The notes: generated by a model from the letters alone, not told the origin. 64,000 nucleotides of DNA from JAJFJD01 sp965228975 (GCA_965228975.1 OZ245851.1:2914001-2978000); one strand, 5' to 3'; numbered from the stretch's first letter, positions 52,591 through 61,490 are shown. Program-made: numbers and translations.

Positions 52591-53742
52591 ATGAGCAACC
52601 TTCGCGGAAATATCGCGATCGTCGGCACGGCGGAATCCGACCTCGGCGTCGTCGCCCCCGACATGACCCCGTTCGACCTGATGGCGCAAGGTACGATGCG
52701 TGCGCTCGACAATTGCGGCCTGAAGCTGAGTGACATCGACGGCTATTTCGCCGCGACCAGCCAGTCGCGCATGGTCGCCATGGCAATGTGCGAGTATCTC
52801 GGCATCCAGCCGAAATATTTCGACTCCACGCAGATCGGCGGCTCGTCCTTCATGGCGCATGTGGCGCACGCCCAGGCGGCCATCGCAGCGGGTTGCTGCG
52901 AGGTCATCGTCGTCGCCTACGGCAGCACGCAGCGCTCGGTCAGCCGGGCCGCCGCATCGGCGCGCGAGCCTAATGCCTACGAGGACCCGTACAAGCCCAT
53001 GATGCCCCCGAGCGCCTATGCCCTCGCCGCCTCCCGGCATATGCACGAATACGGCACGACGCGTGAGCAACTGGCGGAGATCGCCGTAGCGGCGCGCAAT
53101 TGGGCCAAGCTGAACCCGGTCGCCTACCGCCAAGACGACCTGACCGTCGACGACGTGCTGAACGCGCCGATGATCAGCCATCCGTTCACGGTGCGCGACT
53201 GTTGCCTTGTCACGGACGGTGGCGGCGCGATCGTCATCACCACGCCGGAACGGGCCAAGGACCTCAAGACCAAGCCCGCCTATGTGCTCGGCACCGGCGA
53301 ACACATCAGTCACAACATGATCAGCGCGATGCCGGACATGACGGTTTCCGGCGCGGCCCATTCCGGACCGATCGCCTACAAGGAAGCGGGCGTGACGGTG
53401 AAGGATATCGACGTGTTCGAGCTGTATGACGCCTTCACGATCAACACGCTGCTGTTCCTCGAAGACCTCGGCGTCTGCGCCAAGGGCGAAGGCGGCGCGT
53501 TCGTCGAGAACAACCGCATCGGCCCCGGTGGCGAGGTGCCGGTCAACACGAACGGCGGCGGCCTGTCCTACTGCCATCCCGGCATGTACGGCCTGTTCCT
53601 ATTGATCGAGGCGACTCGGCAGATTCAGGGCGTGTGCGGCGACCGGCAGGTGGACGACGTCAACCTGGCGATCGCCCACGGCAACGGCGGGGTCCTGTCG
53701 AGCCAGTGCACCGTCATCCTCGGCAGCGAAGACACGCTGTAG
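52591..53742 (+). CDS. Thiolase-like protein (SCP-x/Ltp2 group), possible retro-aldolase
   Basis: 383 residues of the thiolase fold. The usual nucleophile Cys is replaced: QIGGSSFMAHVAHA has Ser. The segment where SCP-x thiolases have HDCF reads ELYDAF, with Tyr279, and GGGLSYCHPGMYG has Tyr327. As I recall, the steroid retro-aldolase Ltp2 uses two tyrosines about 50 residues apart and needs a DUF35 partner. This pair could therefore be a C-C lyase acting on a hydroxyacyl-CoA rather than a thiolase. LAIAHGNGGVLSSQ is the typical end. It is coupled to the DUF35 gene. Confidence 0.88.
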   Translation: MSNLRGNIAIVGTAESDLGVVAPDMTPFDLMAQGTMRALDNCGLKLSDIDGYFAATSQSRMVAMAMCEYLGIQPKYFDSTQIGGSSFMAHVAHAQAAIAAGCCEVIVVAYGSTQRSVSRAAASAREPNAYEDPYKPMMPPSAYALAASRHMHEYGTTREQLAEIAVAARNWAKLNPVAYRQDDLTVDDVLNAPMISHPFTVRDCCLVTDGGGAIVITTPERAKDLKTKPAYVLGTGEHISHNMISAMPDMTVSGAAHSGPIAYKEAGVTVKDIDVFELYDAFTINTLLFLEDLGVCAKGEGGAFVENNRIGPGGEVPVNTNGGGLSYCHPGMYGLFLLIEATRQIQGVCGDRQVDDVNLAIAHGNGGVLSSQCTVILGSEDTL

Positions 53743-53766
53743 ACTGGCGGTTCCGTAACCATGCTT

Positions 53767-53799
53767 GGGCCTCATCCGGCGGCATGCCGGGTGAGGCCC
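53767..53799. terminator. Hairpin terminator between convergent genes
   Basis: GGGCCTCA and TGAGGCCC enclose a second stem CCGGC / GCCGG, giving a long stable hairpin after the thiolase gene. It is followed by TTGCCTATTCT. It also faces the cytochrome gene. Confidence 0.8.
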
Positions 53800-53839
53800 T
53801 TGCCTATTCTAACGCCTGTTTTCAAAACCGGGCGGCGGA

Positions 53840-54199
53840 CTACTCCTTAGACGGTTTTCGGGCCTTTCGGTCCGGGCCATAGAACTCCGCCAGGTAGTCG
53901 ACGATCAATTTGCGATCCGCCGGCTCCAGCTCCGGCATGTCCTGCTCCTCGACCATCCAATCGATCGCTTCGTCCCAGCGATCGCGCGACAAACCCTGTT
54001 GCGTCACCAACCGCATGGAATGGCACACGACGCAGGCATAGAAAGTCTCCTCGCGCCCTTTGCCCGGTGGCATGCCTTGAAAATCCGTTTCGTCGGACGC
54101 AACGGCCGACTGCGTGAAGCCGGTGGGAGCGGCGGCGAGCCACCCCCACGCCAGCGCCGCGGCACACACCAAAGCGCCCGTCCATTTTCGTGCCGACAT
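53840..54199 (-). CDS. sorB: Cytochrome c subunit of sulfite dehydrogenase (SorB-like)
   Basis: 119 residues from the ATG at 54199, which overlaps the sorA TAA by one base. A signal peptide runs to about TGFTQSAVA. The haem site is CVVCH (residues 56-60), and a Met near residue 88 (EEQDMPEL) is the probable second axial ligand. It would accept electrons from the molybdenum subunit in the periplasm and pass them to the respiratory chain. Its coupling to sorA supports the assignment. Confidence 0.85.
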   Translation of the reverse strand: MSARKWTGALVCAAALAWGWLAAAPTGFTQSAVASDETDFQGMPPGKGREETFYACVVCHSMRLVTQQGLSRDRWDEAIDWMVEEQDMPELEPADRKLIVDYLAEFYGPDRKARKPSKE

Positions 54200-55503
54200 T
54201 AAGCCACCGTCACGGAAATCCGGTGCATCGAGTTGTTCAAATACCCTTTCGGGTTCCAGGCGATCGCGAAAGGCTGGCTCTGGCCGGCATCGTCCGTCGC
54301 CCGCACCCAGACCTCGTAATAGCCGTTCATCGGAAACTTGATCTCGGCCGACCACTGCTGCCAGGCATACGGATTATGCGGCTTGGCGAGGTTCGCCTTC
54401 ATCCAGGTCGCCCCGAAATCGATCGATACGTCGACGCTCGAGACCGTGTTGTCGCCGGACCAGGCATGACCCCGAACGGTCAGCGTGCGATCGCTCGTCT
54501 TCAGTCCGGTCTTGGGACTGGTGATCAACGATTTCACGGGCATCGCCTCGATGATCTCGAAATCTTTCTTCGGCACCTTCTGACCTGGCGCAACGGGGTA
54601 TTTCGGGACGCGATAGGACGATCCTGTCATCTTCGGCCCGTCGTGGACCTTGTCGCGCAGCCAAACCCGCGTGAGCCATTTCTGCGAACAGGAGCCGGGC
54701 CACCCGGGAACCACCAAACGTAACGGCGCACCGTTCATGGGGTGAAGCGCCCCGCCATTCATGCCGAAGGCAATCAAGTTGTATGGGTTCATGGCTTTCT
54801 TGATCGGCACGCCACGCGAGATCGGGAGCTTGTCCGGGTTGCCGGAAAGATGCTCGTCGGCGCCGACATGCGCGGTGTAGACGACATTGTCTTTCACGCC
54901 CGCCGCCTTGAGAACGTCGGCAAGCCGCACGCCGGTCCATTCCGAACAGCCCACGGCGCCCAGCGTCCATTGATTGCCGCGCGCGGGCGGATCGAAGAAC
55001 GAGCGGCCATTGCCGCCACATTCAATCGTCAACCGATGCGTCACCACTTCGAACTTCTTCTTCAGATCGTCGATGGTGAGGTCCATCGGAGAATTCACCA
55101 AGCCATCGACCCGAAGCTTCCAGGATTTGGCGTCGGTGTCCTCCGGTGGGATTCCGTTGTTACGGATGAAATGACGCGCGGTTGGCGTGACGGCGTCATC
55201 GAGCAGATGTGGCGGCGTCTCGGCGTTGACCGGCCGGTCATTGAGGATCGTTAAACCGTCCTTGCCCTCAATCTTCACCGGCTCGGCGGCGAGCGCTTCG
55301 GGAATGAAACCGGCCGGCATGTTGCGGTGAAAGGGAATCGCGGCGCCGAGCAAAGCACCCATGCTGGCAAGGCCTGCGCCGCGGAGAAATCCACGCCTGT
55401 CTCCGTGCGGCACCCGGCCAAAGACGACCTTATCCGCACGGTCCGGGTCCTCGGCGTAAAGCTCGAACAGATCGGCTTCCTGATTTTCGATATCTCTTGG
55501 CAT
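54199..55503 (-). CDS. sorA: Sulfite dehydrogenase molybdenum subunit (SorA-like)
   Basis: 434 residues of the sulfite oxidase family, oxidising sulfite to sulfate in the periplasm. The start is the ATG at 55503; the frame upstream lacks support. The Tat signal has RR at 36-37 in DRRGFLRGAGLASMGA. The molybdenum ligand is Cys162 in TIECGGNGR. GAVGCSEWTGVRLADVLKAAG, PLRLVVPGWPGSCSQKWLTRVWL and a C-terminal dimerisation domain (MNGYYEVWVRATDDAGQSQPFAIAWNPKGY) complete the family pattern. The SorB gene follows. A close alternative is another sulfite-oxidase-fold enzyme, but the cytochrome partner favours SorA. Confidence 0.88.
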   Translation of the reverse strand: MPRDIENQEADLFELYAEDPDRADKVVFGRVPHGDRRGFLRGAGLASMGALLGAAIPFHRNMPAGFIPEALAAEPVKIEGKDGLTILNDRPVNAETPPHLLDDAVTPTARHFIRNNGIPPEDTDAKSWKLRVDGLVNSPMDLTIDDLKKKFEVVTHRLTIECGGNGRSFFDPPARGNQWTLGAVGCSEWTGVRLADVLKAAGVKDNVVYTAHVGADEHLSGNPDKLPISRGVPIKKAMNPYNLIAFGMNGGALHPMNGAPLRLVVPGWPGSCSQKWLTRVWLRDKVHDGPKMTGSSYRVPKYPVAPGQKVPKKDFEIIEAMPVKSLITSPKTGLKTSDRTLTVRGHAWSGDNTVSSVDVSIDFGATWMKANLAKPHNPYAWQQWSAEIKFPMNGYYEVWVRATDDAGQSQPFAIAWNPKGYLNNSMHRISVTVA

Positions 55504-55567
55504 TTCCGTTTCCTCCCTCGTTGCTGACGAACGATGCGCGGTATCCATGAACCGCTGATAAGGGAAG

Positions 55568-55594
55568 AAACGCGTGACCGCACCGAATTATTCC
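55568..55594 (-). promoter_or_regulatory. ECF-type promoter candidate before sorA
   Basis: On the minus strand GGAATAA (55594-55588), 15 bases, CGTTT (55572-55568), about 65 bp before the sorA start. The pattern looks like an ECF-type -35 with a short -10. It lies between the anti-sigma stop and sorA, so sorAB could be driven by the adjacent sigma factor. I did not find the same pair before the sigma gene, which weakens the call. Confidence 0.35.
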
Positions 55595-55613
55595 AGCATC
55601 CGAAAGGAAATCT

Positions 55614-56399
55614 TTAGGCGAGGCAGGGCACGCTTTTTGCGCGGCTTTCCCCAAGCGCCTGTTGCGTGCCCGAGTCCAGCGGCAAATGACGAAGGCTCGC
55701 GTCGCGCACGCTGCGCGCGATCAAGGAAAACCGGTCTTCGGCCATGCCTTCGGCGAACACGACGTAGCCGCGCGTACCGGCACGCCAGGCATAACCCCGG
55801 TGCGGTGATACATTGAGCGCCGTCATCTCATCGGAAAAGGCGTCCGCATCGGCGACGATGATCAGGCTTACCTTGCAACCGCGCGTGCCGCGGTAACCGA
55901 TCAACGTCGCGTGCCCACCCGTGGGGCCGGGGACGGCGCCGACATGTGCGATGAACAGCTTCGCCGATGTCAGGTCGGGCACATAAACGGCGGGATCCAT
56001 GACGGCGGCGCGGCCCGAAATGCGGGTCGGCGCGACGGGCGTCACCGAAAGATCCCAGGAACCATGAACGCGCTGGAGCCATGCGGTATCCAGACCGTGG
56101 CCTTCGTTCTTGATCGCTATGGAGAGGCTGAACGCCGCCACGGCGATAAAGAGTGCGAGGCATGCCGCCACGACGCCGATCATGCGCCGACTGCGGCGCG
56201 GAGTCTCGATTCCGAAGTCGATCGGCGGCGCGTCATGCGCCATTGTCGCTTTGAGCCGACTCAGCGCGGAAAGCTCACGGGCCACCGCCGGGTCCCGGGC
56301 AGCGGCCGCCAAGACATCGGCAGCGCGCGCGGCGTCCAGTTCGCCATCGACATAGGCGGTCAAGGTTTCGTAATCGATCGTTCTACGGCTCACGCCCAA
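55614..56399 (-). CDS. Anti-sigma factor (membrane type)
   Basis: 261 residues, started at TTG 56399 with AGGAG upstream (a GTG two codons later is an alternative). The N-terminal part is a sigma-binding domain (DYETLTAYVDGELDAARAADVLAAAARDPAVARELSAL) without the zinc motif. One membrane segment (about 73-95) and a periplasmic domain follow. It lies 12 bp after the sigma gene stop, and the pair is a standard ECF/anti-ECF module. It probably keeps the sigma inactive until a periplasmic signal arrives. Confidence 0.85.
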   Translation of the reverse strand: MGVSRRTIDYETLTAYVDGELDAARAADVLAAAARDPAVARELSALSRLKATMAHDAPPIDFGIETPRRSRRMIGVVAACLALFIAVAAFSLSIAIKNEGHGLDTAWLQRVHGSWDLSVTPVAPTRISGRAAVMDPAVYVPDLTSAKLFIAHVGAVPGPTGGHATLIGYRGTRGCKVSLIIVADADAFSDEMTALNVSPHRGYAWRAGTRGYVVFAEGMAEDRFSLIARSVRDASLRHLPLDSGTQQALGESRAKSVPCLA

Positions 56400-56411
56400 G
56401 CGTCTCCTAAT

Positions 56412-56936
56412 TCAACACGGCCCGCGCCGGCGCGACGGCAGCGCGCGAATATTCGTATCCTCGATCGCTTCCAGCAGCCGGCGCCGCGCCCGGCTGACAC
56501 GGCTCATGATCGTACCGACCGGCACGTCCAACATATCCGCCGCCTCCTGATAACTGAAACCGGCCACATCCACCAATGCCAGAATCTCACGATGCAATGC
56601 GGGGAGGCGGTCGAGGGCAAGACGAACACTCACGATACTGATGAAACGTTCGTCGCCGCCCCAATATTCCATCTCCGCGCCGTCCGGCGGGTCGTCGAGT
56701 AAGAATTCCTCGGCGCGCCGGTTCCGGCGCATCCGGTCGAGAAAATCATTCCGGAGGACGAGGAACAACCAAGCTCGATAGGCAGGTTCATCGCGCGGCA
56801 CCCGGCGCGCCGAAAGCGCCTTGACCGCCGTCGCTTGCACCAGTTCACGCGCTTGGTCCTCGTCACGCGTGAGGCTGAGCGCATACCGGTACAACCTGTC
56901 GAGGTAGGATTCGATGCGTTTCTTGTCTCGAGTCAC
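56412..56936 (-). CDS. ECF RNA polymerase sigma factor
   Basis: 174 residues, start GTG at 56936. Region 2 is seen as LDRLYRYALSLTRDEDQARELVQATAVKAL and PAYRAWLFLVLRNDFLDRMRR; region 4 as LDRLPALHREILALVDVAGFSYQEAADMLDVPVGTIMSRVSRARRRLLEA. It precedes its anti-sigma and sorAB on the same strand. Targets are probably the sor genes and others induced by sulfite or oxidative stress, but this is inferred from position only. Confidence 0.92.
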   Translation of the reverse strand: MTRDKKRIESYLDRLYRYALSLTRDEDQARELVQATAVKALSARRVPRDEPAYRAWLFLVLRNDFLDRMRRNRRAEEFLLDDPPDGAEMEYWGGDERFISIVSVRLALDRLPALHREILALVDVAGFSYQEAADMLDVPVGTIMSRVSRARRRLLEAIEDTNIRALPSRRRGPC

Positions 56937-57169
56937 TTAGAACCCTTACATTCCAGAAGCGTCAAGAGTGACCAATGAACCGGGACGTTGCAAGGCCGGC
57001 GCGAAATCTCCCCTCCCGTTTACAGCGGTCGGCAGCATTTTCAAAAATCGCGGCCGCAGTTGTTTCACTAGAACTCAATAGTTTAATGAAATCGCGGATT
57101 CATATATTTTAAATAATCGAGACAGATATTTAATATCTCGCCCAAAACCCAAATATGTTGGAGAAAAAC
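56937..57169. other. Divergent intergenic region, AT-rich on its right side
   Basis: Separates the sigma gene (leftward) from the small secreted NTF2-like gene (rightward). From about 57060 onward the sequence is very AT-rich. No terminator or known regulator box is seen. It must contain both promoters. Confidence 0.45.
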
Positions 57170-57634
57170 ATGAGATTTCTTCGATATATACTCATAATTG
57201 TTTTAACATTACTTCCTGCCATCGCGCAGGCGACACCTATTACCAAGAAGGAAGTCCGGGAAATGCTTGCCGCGATGGACGCCGCGGTCCTGGCCGAGGA
57301 TATGAATAAATTCGGCGATTACCTGAGTGAAGATATACAGATGGTCGTCGACTTACAGAACCAAGGTAATATTTACCGGCGTACAATGGGCAAGCAGGAT
57401 TTTTTGACTGCATTATATCAAAGTATTATTCGACTCGATGCTTATGAGATCACGCGTGAAAACATCAAAATCAAAATAAAATCCCCCAATACGGTAGCCG
57501 TTACTTCCCGTCTTATCGAAACGATCATAATCGGCGACCGGCAAAGCACCGGCGTAACGCATGATAACTTCATCATCGAACGGGTCGGCAACACCCTGCA
57601 GGTAACCGCCTATTCCAGCAAAACGCGGATGTAA
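57170..57634 (+). CDS. Secreted NTF2/SnoaL-like protein, AT-rich gene
   Basis: 154 residues from the ATG at 57170, with GGAG seven bases upstream. A signal peptide (FLRYILIIVLTLLPAIAQA) is followed by an alpha+beta domain beginning ITKKEVREMLAAMDAAVLAEDMNKFGDYLSEDIQMVV, the usual SnoaL/NTF2-like opening with its helix and Phe/Tyr-rich strand. The rest has strands with IKIKIKSPNTVAVTSRLIETIIIG. Its codon use (many AT-ending codons) differs from neighbours, so it may be recently acquired. Function is unknown. Confidence 0.72.
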   Translation: MRFLRYILIIVLTLLPAIAQATPITKKEVREMLAAMDAAVLAEDMNKFGDYLSEDIQMVVDLQNQGNIYRRTMGKQDFLTALYQSIIRLDAYEITRENIKIKIKSPNTVAVTSRLIETIIIGDRQSTGVTHDNFIIERVGNTLQVTAYSSKTRM

Positions 57635-57736
57635 ATCTTGCCGCCGACGAACGTTCTAGGGTGAGCGATCCGGCGCGGACCTTGCCGGGCCGCCGCGCCT
57701 GTGATGTCATGGCGGGGACATGGGAGGAGACCTGCC

Positions 57737-58726
57737 ATGACCCAATCCATTCAACCTATCGGCGGTCCCGCCGCCTGGCGCGGCCAGACGCTCCTCGATG
57801 ATACCCGCTGGGTTCGCCCTCTCGACGGCGGCGCCATGGCTGAGATCGATGCGGCGCTCACACATGTCCGGCTGCGCGGCTGCGACTGGGCCGAAATCAC
57901 GCGCGAGGACTTTCCGCTCGACGGCCTCGCCAACACGCTGTCTTCGGTCGCCAACGAACTGGAAAACGGCCAGGGTGTCGTCAAATTGACAGGGATCCCG
58001 GTCGACGACTACACCGAGATCGATCTGCGCCGGCTGCTGTTCGGCATCGGTACCCATCTCGGAACGCCGGTTCAGCAGAATGGCGGGCGCGGTCTGATGC
58101 GCGACATCCGCGACAGCGGCGGCAGACGGGTCGATTCAAGCGGCCCGCTGCGCTGGCATACCGACCGAACGGATGTCGTGGGCCTGCTCTGCGTCCGGCG
58201 TGCCAAGGCGGGCGGCATCAGCCGAATCGTCAGCGCGGTCGCCATTCACGACGCGATCCTCGAACGCCGCCCCGACCTGCTGGCGACGCTCTATCAGGAC
58301 TATCACCGCAGCACCGTGGGCGACGAGGTGGGCGCCGAAACCTTGTCCTATCCGCTGCCAATCTTCGCGCGACGGGACGGCCACTTCACCAGTCATTACT
58401 CGCGTACCTATATCGAGCAGGCACAGGACGTTCCCGGCGTCCCGCCGCTTACCGACATGCAGATCGAAGCCCTCGACATGCTGACCGATCTGGCGGAGGA
58501 ATTGTGCTTCGAGATGCCGCTCGCCCCCGGCGACCTGCAACTGCTGAACAATCACGTGATCTACCATGGGCGCACCCCATTCGAGGATTCGCCCGGCGAT
58601 CGCCTCGACCGGCTGCTCATGCGTATCTGGCTATCGATGCCGAACAGCCGGCCCCTCCCCGAGAGCCATCGGGTGGTCTGGGGCAGCGTCGAGGCCGGCG
58701 CGCTGCGCGGCGGCGCGCACGCCTGA
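57737..58726 (+). CDS. TauD/TfdA-family Fe(II)/2-oxoglutarate dioxygenase (copy 1)
   Basis: 329 residues from the ATG at 57737 (GGGAGGAG upstream). The metal motif is HTD in LRWHTDRTDVVGLL, and the distal histidine and 2-oxoglutarate arginine lie in NNHVIYHGRTPFEDSP and LLMRIWLSMPNSRP. The family hydroxylates taurine, carnitine-like or aromatic ether substrates. LLFGIGTHLGTPVQQNGGRGLMRDI is the usual substrate-site segment. The exact substrate is unknown. It converges on the MBL gene. Confidence 0.87.
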   Translation: MTQSIQPIGGPAAWRGQTLLDDTRWVRPLDGGAMAEIDAALTHVRLRGCDWAEITREDFPLDGLANTLSSVANELENGQGVVKLTGIPVDDYTEIDLRRLLFGIGTHLGTPVQQNGGRGLMRDIRDSGGRRVDSSGPLRWHTDRTDVVGLLCVRRAKAGGISRIVSAVAIHDAILERRPDLLATLYQDYHRSTVGDEVGAETLSYPLPIFARRDGHFTSHYSRTYIEQAQDVPGVPPLTDMQIEALDMLTDLAEELCFEMPLAPGDLQLLNNHVIYHGRTPFEDSPGDRLDRLLMRIWLSMPNSRPLPESHRVVWGSVEAGALRGGAHA

Positions 58727-58741
58727 GCCTCAACTGGACGA

Positions 58742-59611
58742 TCAGTTCCCGCGGCGCTGCGCCTGCACGCGCTGGTACACGCCCTCGATATTCATCGTCC
58801 GCCACTCCTTGTAGCGCCCCCAGCCCTTGTATTCTTCGAGCGTCAACGACGCCTTGATCTCGTCGAGCGACCTGCCCGCCCGCGCTCCCGACAGGACGCC
58901 ATCGTAGAGATCCTGCAAATATCCACGATGCGCGGTCACGTCTGCCTTGGTGCCGAGCTTGCCGTGTCCGGGCGCGAGGATGTCGAAATCCTGCGCCTCG
59001 ACCACCTTTAGCGCGTTGATCCAATCCGGCCAGTAGGAATCGGTCAGTGTTTTGTAGGGCAGCCGGTTGACCGTCACGATGTCGACCGCGAAGAGCACGC
59101 GCTCCGCCGGGAAGCGCATGACGATCGTGTTGTCGGAGTGACTCTTGCCGACATAGATCAGCTCGACCTGCTTGCCGCCGAGTTCGATCGTCATGCGGTC
59201 CGAGAAGGTGATGTCCGGCGGCGGCGCCGGCCGCTTCTCGCCGACGATCGTCCGCTTGGCCTTCTCATGGCCGACATAGAGCGCGGTGTCGGCAAATGCG
59301 TCCGCGCCGGCGATGTGATCGCGGTGATCGTGGCTGTAGATGACGTATTTGACCGGTTGGTTGAACCGTTTGGCGATCTCCGCCTTTAACCAGGACGCCG
59401 CTTCGGCATTGATCGGGTCGGTCACGATCACGCCTTTCGGCGTCACCATGAAGACGGAGAAATGGAACTTGTTCTGGAACCGGTACACATCGCCCGCGAT
59501 CTTCGTGATCGAGCGTTTCGCGGCTTGCTGCGCCTGTGCCGGAACCGTTTGCACCGTCAAAACGAAAACGGCCGCGACTGCGGCCAAAATACATCTGAAA
59601 GAATTACGCAT
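58742..59611 (-). CDS. Secreted MBL-fold metallo-hydrolase
   Basis: 289 residues with a signal peptide (FVLTVQTVPAQA end). The metal motif is HDHRDH in YSHDHRDHIAGADAF, with GKSHSDNTIVMRF and LAPGHGKLG supplying the remaining ligands. It resembles class B-like and quinone-linked MBL proteins, active in the periplasm. The substrate is unknown. It lies 110 bp after the dienelactone hydrolase on the same strand, at the end of the UbiD-led gene set. Confidence 0.88.
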   Translation of the reverse strand: MRNSFRCILAAVAAVFVLTVQTVPAQAQQAAKRSITKIAGDVYRFQNKFHFSVFMVTPKGVIVTDPINAEAASWLKAEIAKRFNQPVKYVIYSHDHRDHIAGADAFADTALYVGHEKAKRTIVGEKRPAPPPDITFSDRMTIELGGKQVELIYVGKSHSDNTIVMRFPAERVLFAVDIVTVNRLPYKTLTDSYWPDWINALKVVEAQDFDILAPGHGKLGTKADVTAHRGYLQDLYDGVLSGARAGRSLDEIKASLTLEEYKGWGRYKEWRTMNIEGVYQRVQAQRRGN

Positions 59612-59721
59612 CGATATGCCTCCCGATTATCCGTCGACAACCGTGCGGGAGGGTAAAGCGGAATGCAATATGCAGTCGCGCCGTTGTGATTATGCGCCGG
59701 TGCCGTTCGCCGGGCCCCGAT

Positions 59722-60423
59722 TCAACCGATATGCCGATTCAGGAATTCAACCGTTCGACGCCATGAATCCTTGGTCGGGCCGTCGCGGTAGGACTCCTCC
59801 GACGTAAAATTCTGGAAGGCATGCCCGGCCCCATCATAGCGGTGGAACTCGTGCGGCACGCCGAGCCTATCCAGTTCCGCGTCGATCTTGTTCACATCTT
59901 CCGGCGACGGGTTGGGATCGTCGTTGCCGTAGAACCCGATCACCGGCACCTTCAAGTTGCCCAGCCGGTCGAAGGGCGACGGACCGTCATGCCCCCAGGG
60001 CGCGAACATGTTACCGCCGTAGTAGGCGACGACGCATCGGAAGACCGGGTTCATGCTGGCGCCCAGATAGGCGTGCCGCCCGCCCATGCAATGGCCGAGG
60101 ATCGCGGCCCGGCCAAGATCGGCACGACCGGTACTTTCCAGCCAGGCGACGCCTGCATTCGCGTCGGCGATCAGCCCATCGTCGGTCAGGGCTTCGCGCC
60201 GCGCCGTCCGGTCGAGCCCTTCGGGCTGGCGATGAAATATGTCCGGCGCGGCGGTGATGTAACCTTCCGACGCCAGCTTATCCGCCAAATCGAACTCAAA
60301 ATCGTCGATGCCGCCGCCGTGGATCGTCACCAACACCGCCGGAAACGGCCCGTCTCCCGCGGGGGACGCGGTGCAGATGCGCATCGGGCTGCCGTCGACT
60401 TCCACTTCGACCAATTCCGCCAT
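59722..60423 (-). CDS. Dienelactone hydrolase family protein
   Basis: 233 residues. The nucleophile is Cys in GHCMGGRHA, the catalytic Asp is in GNDDPNPSPEDV, and the His is in YDGAGHAFQNF. These are the triad of dienelactone hydrolases, which open lactones in aromatic breakdown. No signal peptide. It lies between the MBL hydrolase and dioxygenase copy 2 on the same strand, consistent with a catabolic gene set. Confidence 0.88.
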   Translation of the reverse strand: MAELVEVEVDGSPMRICTASPAGDGPFPAVLVTIHGGGIDDFEFDLADKLASEGYITAAPDIFHRQPEGLDRTARREALTDDGLIADANAGVAWLESTGRADLGRAAILGHCMGGRHAYLGASMNPVFRCVVAYYGGNMFAPWGHDGPSPFDRLGNLKVPVIGFYGNDDPNPSPEDVNKIDAELDRLGVPHEFHRYDGAGHAFQNFTSEESYRDGPTKDSWRRTVEFLNRHIG

Positions 60424-60476
60424 AACACCCTCCTGTTGCTACCCGAATGCCGGAGAGCCCGGTTGTTTAGGGCTGG

Positions 60477-61490
60477 TTATCCGGCATAGAACGGCCGGCC
60501 GCTGTTCCGGAACCACAAGCGCACGAGATGCCGCTTCCGTTCCGGTTCCGGCCAATCCTTGAATGCGGTCCGGCGATGACCGAGCCGCGTGTTGTTGACG
60601 ATCTGGATCTGCCCGCGCTCGAACGCGAATTCCTTGTCCATGCCGGGCGCATTCATGATGCCGAGCATGGCGTCGATCGCCTGCCGGCTCTCGGCATCGA
60701 ACTCCTCGCCGCGCATCTCGAAGGCCTGCTCGATGAGCCGTTCGGAAAACCGCACCGACAACCGCCCGTCGATGCATCGGAAAACCGGCGTTTGCGATAT
60801 CAACGCGTCGTCCTCCGCATGCTCTTGCTGGCGGTCGAAGTAGAACGGCTTGTACAACCGCTCAAGCAGCTCGGGATGCCGTTTTCGCAACTCGTTATGC
60901 ACGGTCTGGAAACTCACCAATCCGCTGACGCCGCCTTCCATCGATGGCTGGAAACACATCAACGCCACATAGTCCGGCGCCATGTCGTAGGCGTTGTCGG
61001 TGTGATAGCTCTGGCCCTTGTTGGTGATAGACGACCGTACCCCGTTGCCGGCAAGCGGCTGCGCACCGGTATCCCGAACGTCATACTTCATCAAGCCGTT
61101 GTATTTTTGCGCCACCGCGCGGCCCAGCATCGAGCCGAGCAGCCAGTAACAGGCTTCGGCCTCCTCGGTGCTCAGGTCATCGAGCGGCAGCCGGTCGAGT
61201 ATCGCGAACCCGATCCCGTCGTCGAGCCGATGCTTCACGTCGCGCATCAACGCGCGGCAGGCGTCCAGTTCGAAATCGTCCTGGCTGACCGCCAGCAGCG
61301 GCAATGGATTGTCCCGCAACGTCTGCGCGGCTGCGCGCAATTCATCCAGGCAATCCTCCGTCAGAAAGACCTTTCCGCCGTCGGGAATATCGGTGTCGCC
61401 GACCCACGCCGCATCGCCCGCCACCTCCCGGTCCAGCATTGCCGTCGGGGTACCCACGACCTTGACGCCGTCTGTCCGAAGTTCAGACAT
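60477..61490 (-). CDS. TauD/TfdA-family Fe(II)/2-oxoglutarate dioxygenase (copy 2)
   Basis: 337 residues from the ATG at 61490 (GGAGG upstream). The metal motif is HTD in QSYHTDNAYDMAPD. The second half has QIVNNTRLGHRRTAFKDWPEPERKRHLVRLWFRNSG, with the distal His and the arginine. It is only distantly similar to copy 1 and belongs to another subgroup. It follows ubiX on the same strand. Reaction: hydroxylation coupled to decarboxylation of 2-oxoglutarate; substrate unknown. Confidence 0.87.
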   Translation of the reverse strand: MSELRTDGVKVVGTPTAMLDREVAGDAAWVGDTDIPDGGKVFLTEDCLDELRAAAQTLRDNPLPLLAVSQDDFELDACRALMRDVKHRLDDGIGFAILDRLPLDDLSTEEAEACYWLLGSMLGRAVAQKYNGLMKYDVRDTGAQPLAGNGVRSSITNKGQSYHTDNAYDMAPDYVALMCFQPSMEGGVSGLVSFQTVHNELRKRHPELLERLYKPFYFDRQQEHAEDDALISQTPVFRCIDGRLSVRFSERLIEQAFEMRGEEFDAESRQAIDAMLGIMNAPGMDKEFAFERGQIQIVNNTRLGHRRTAFKDWPEPERKRHLVRLWFRNSGRPFYAG

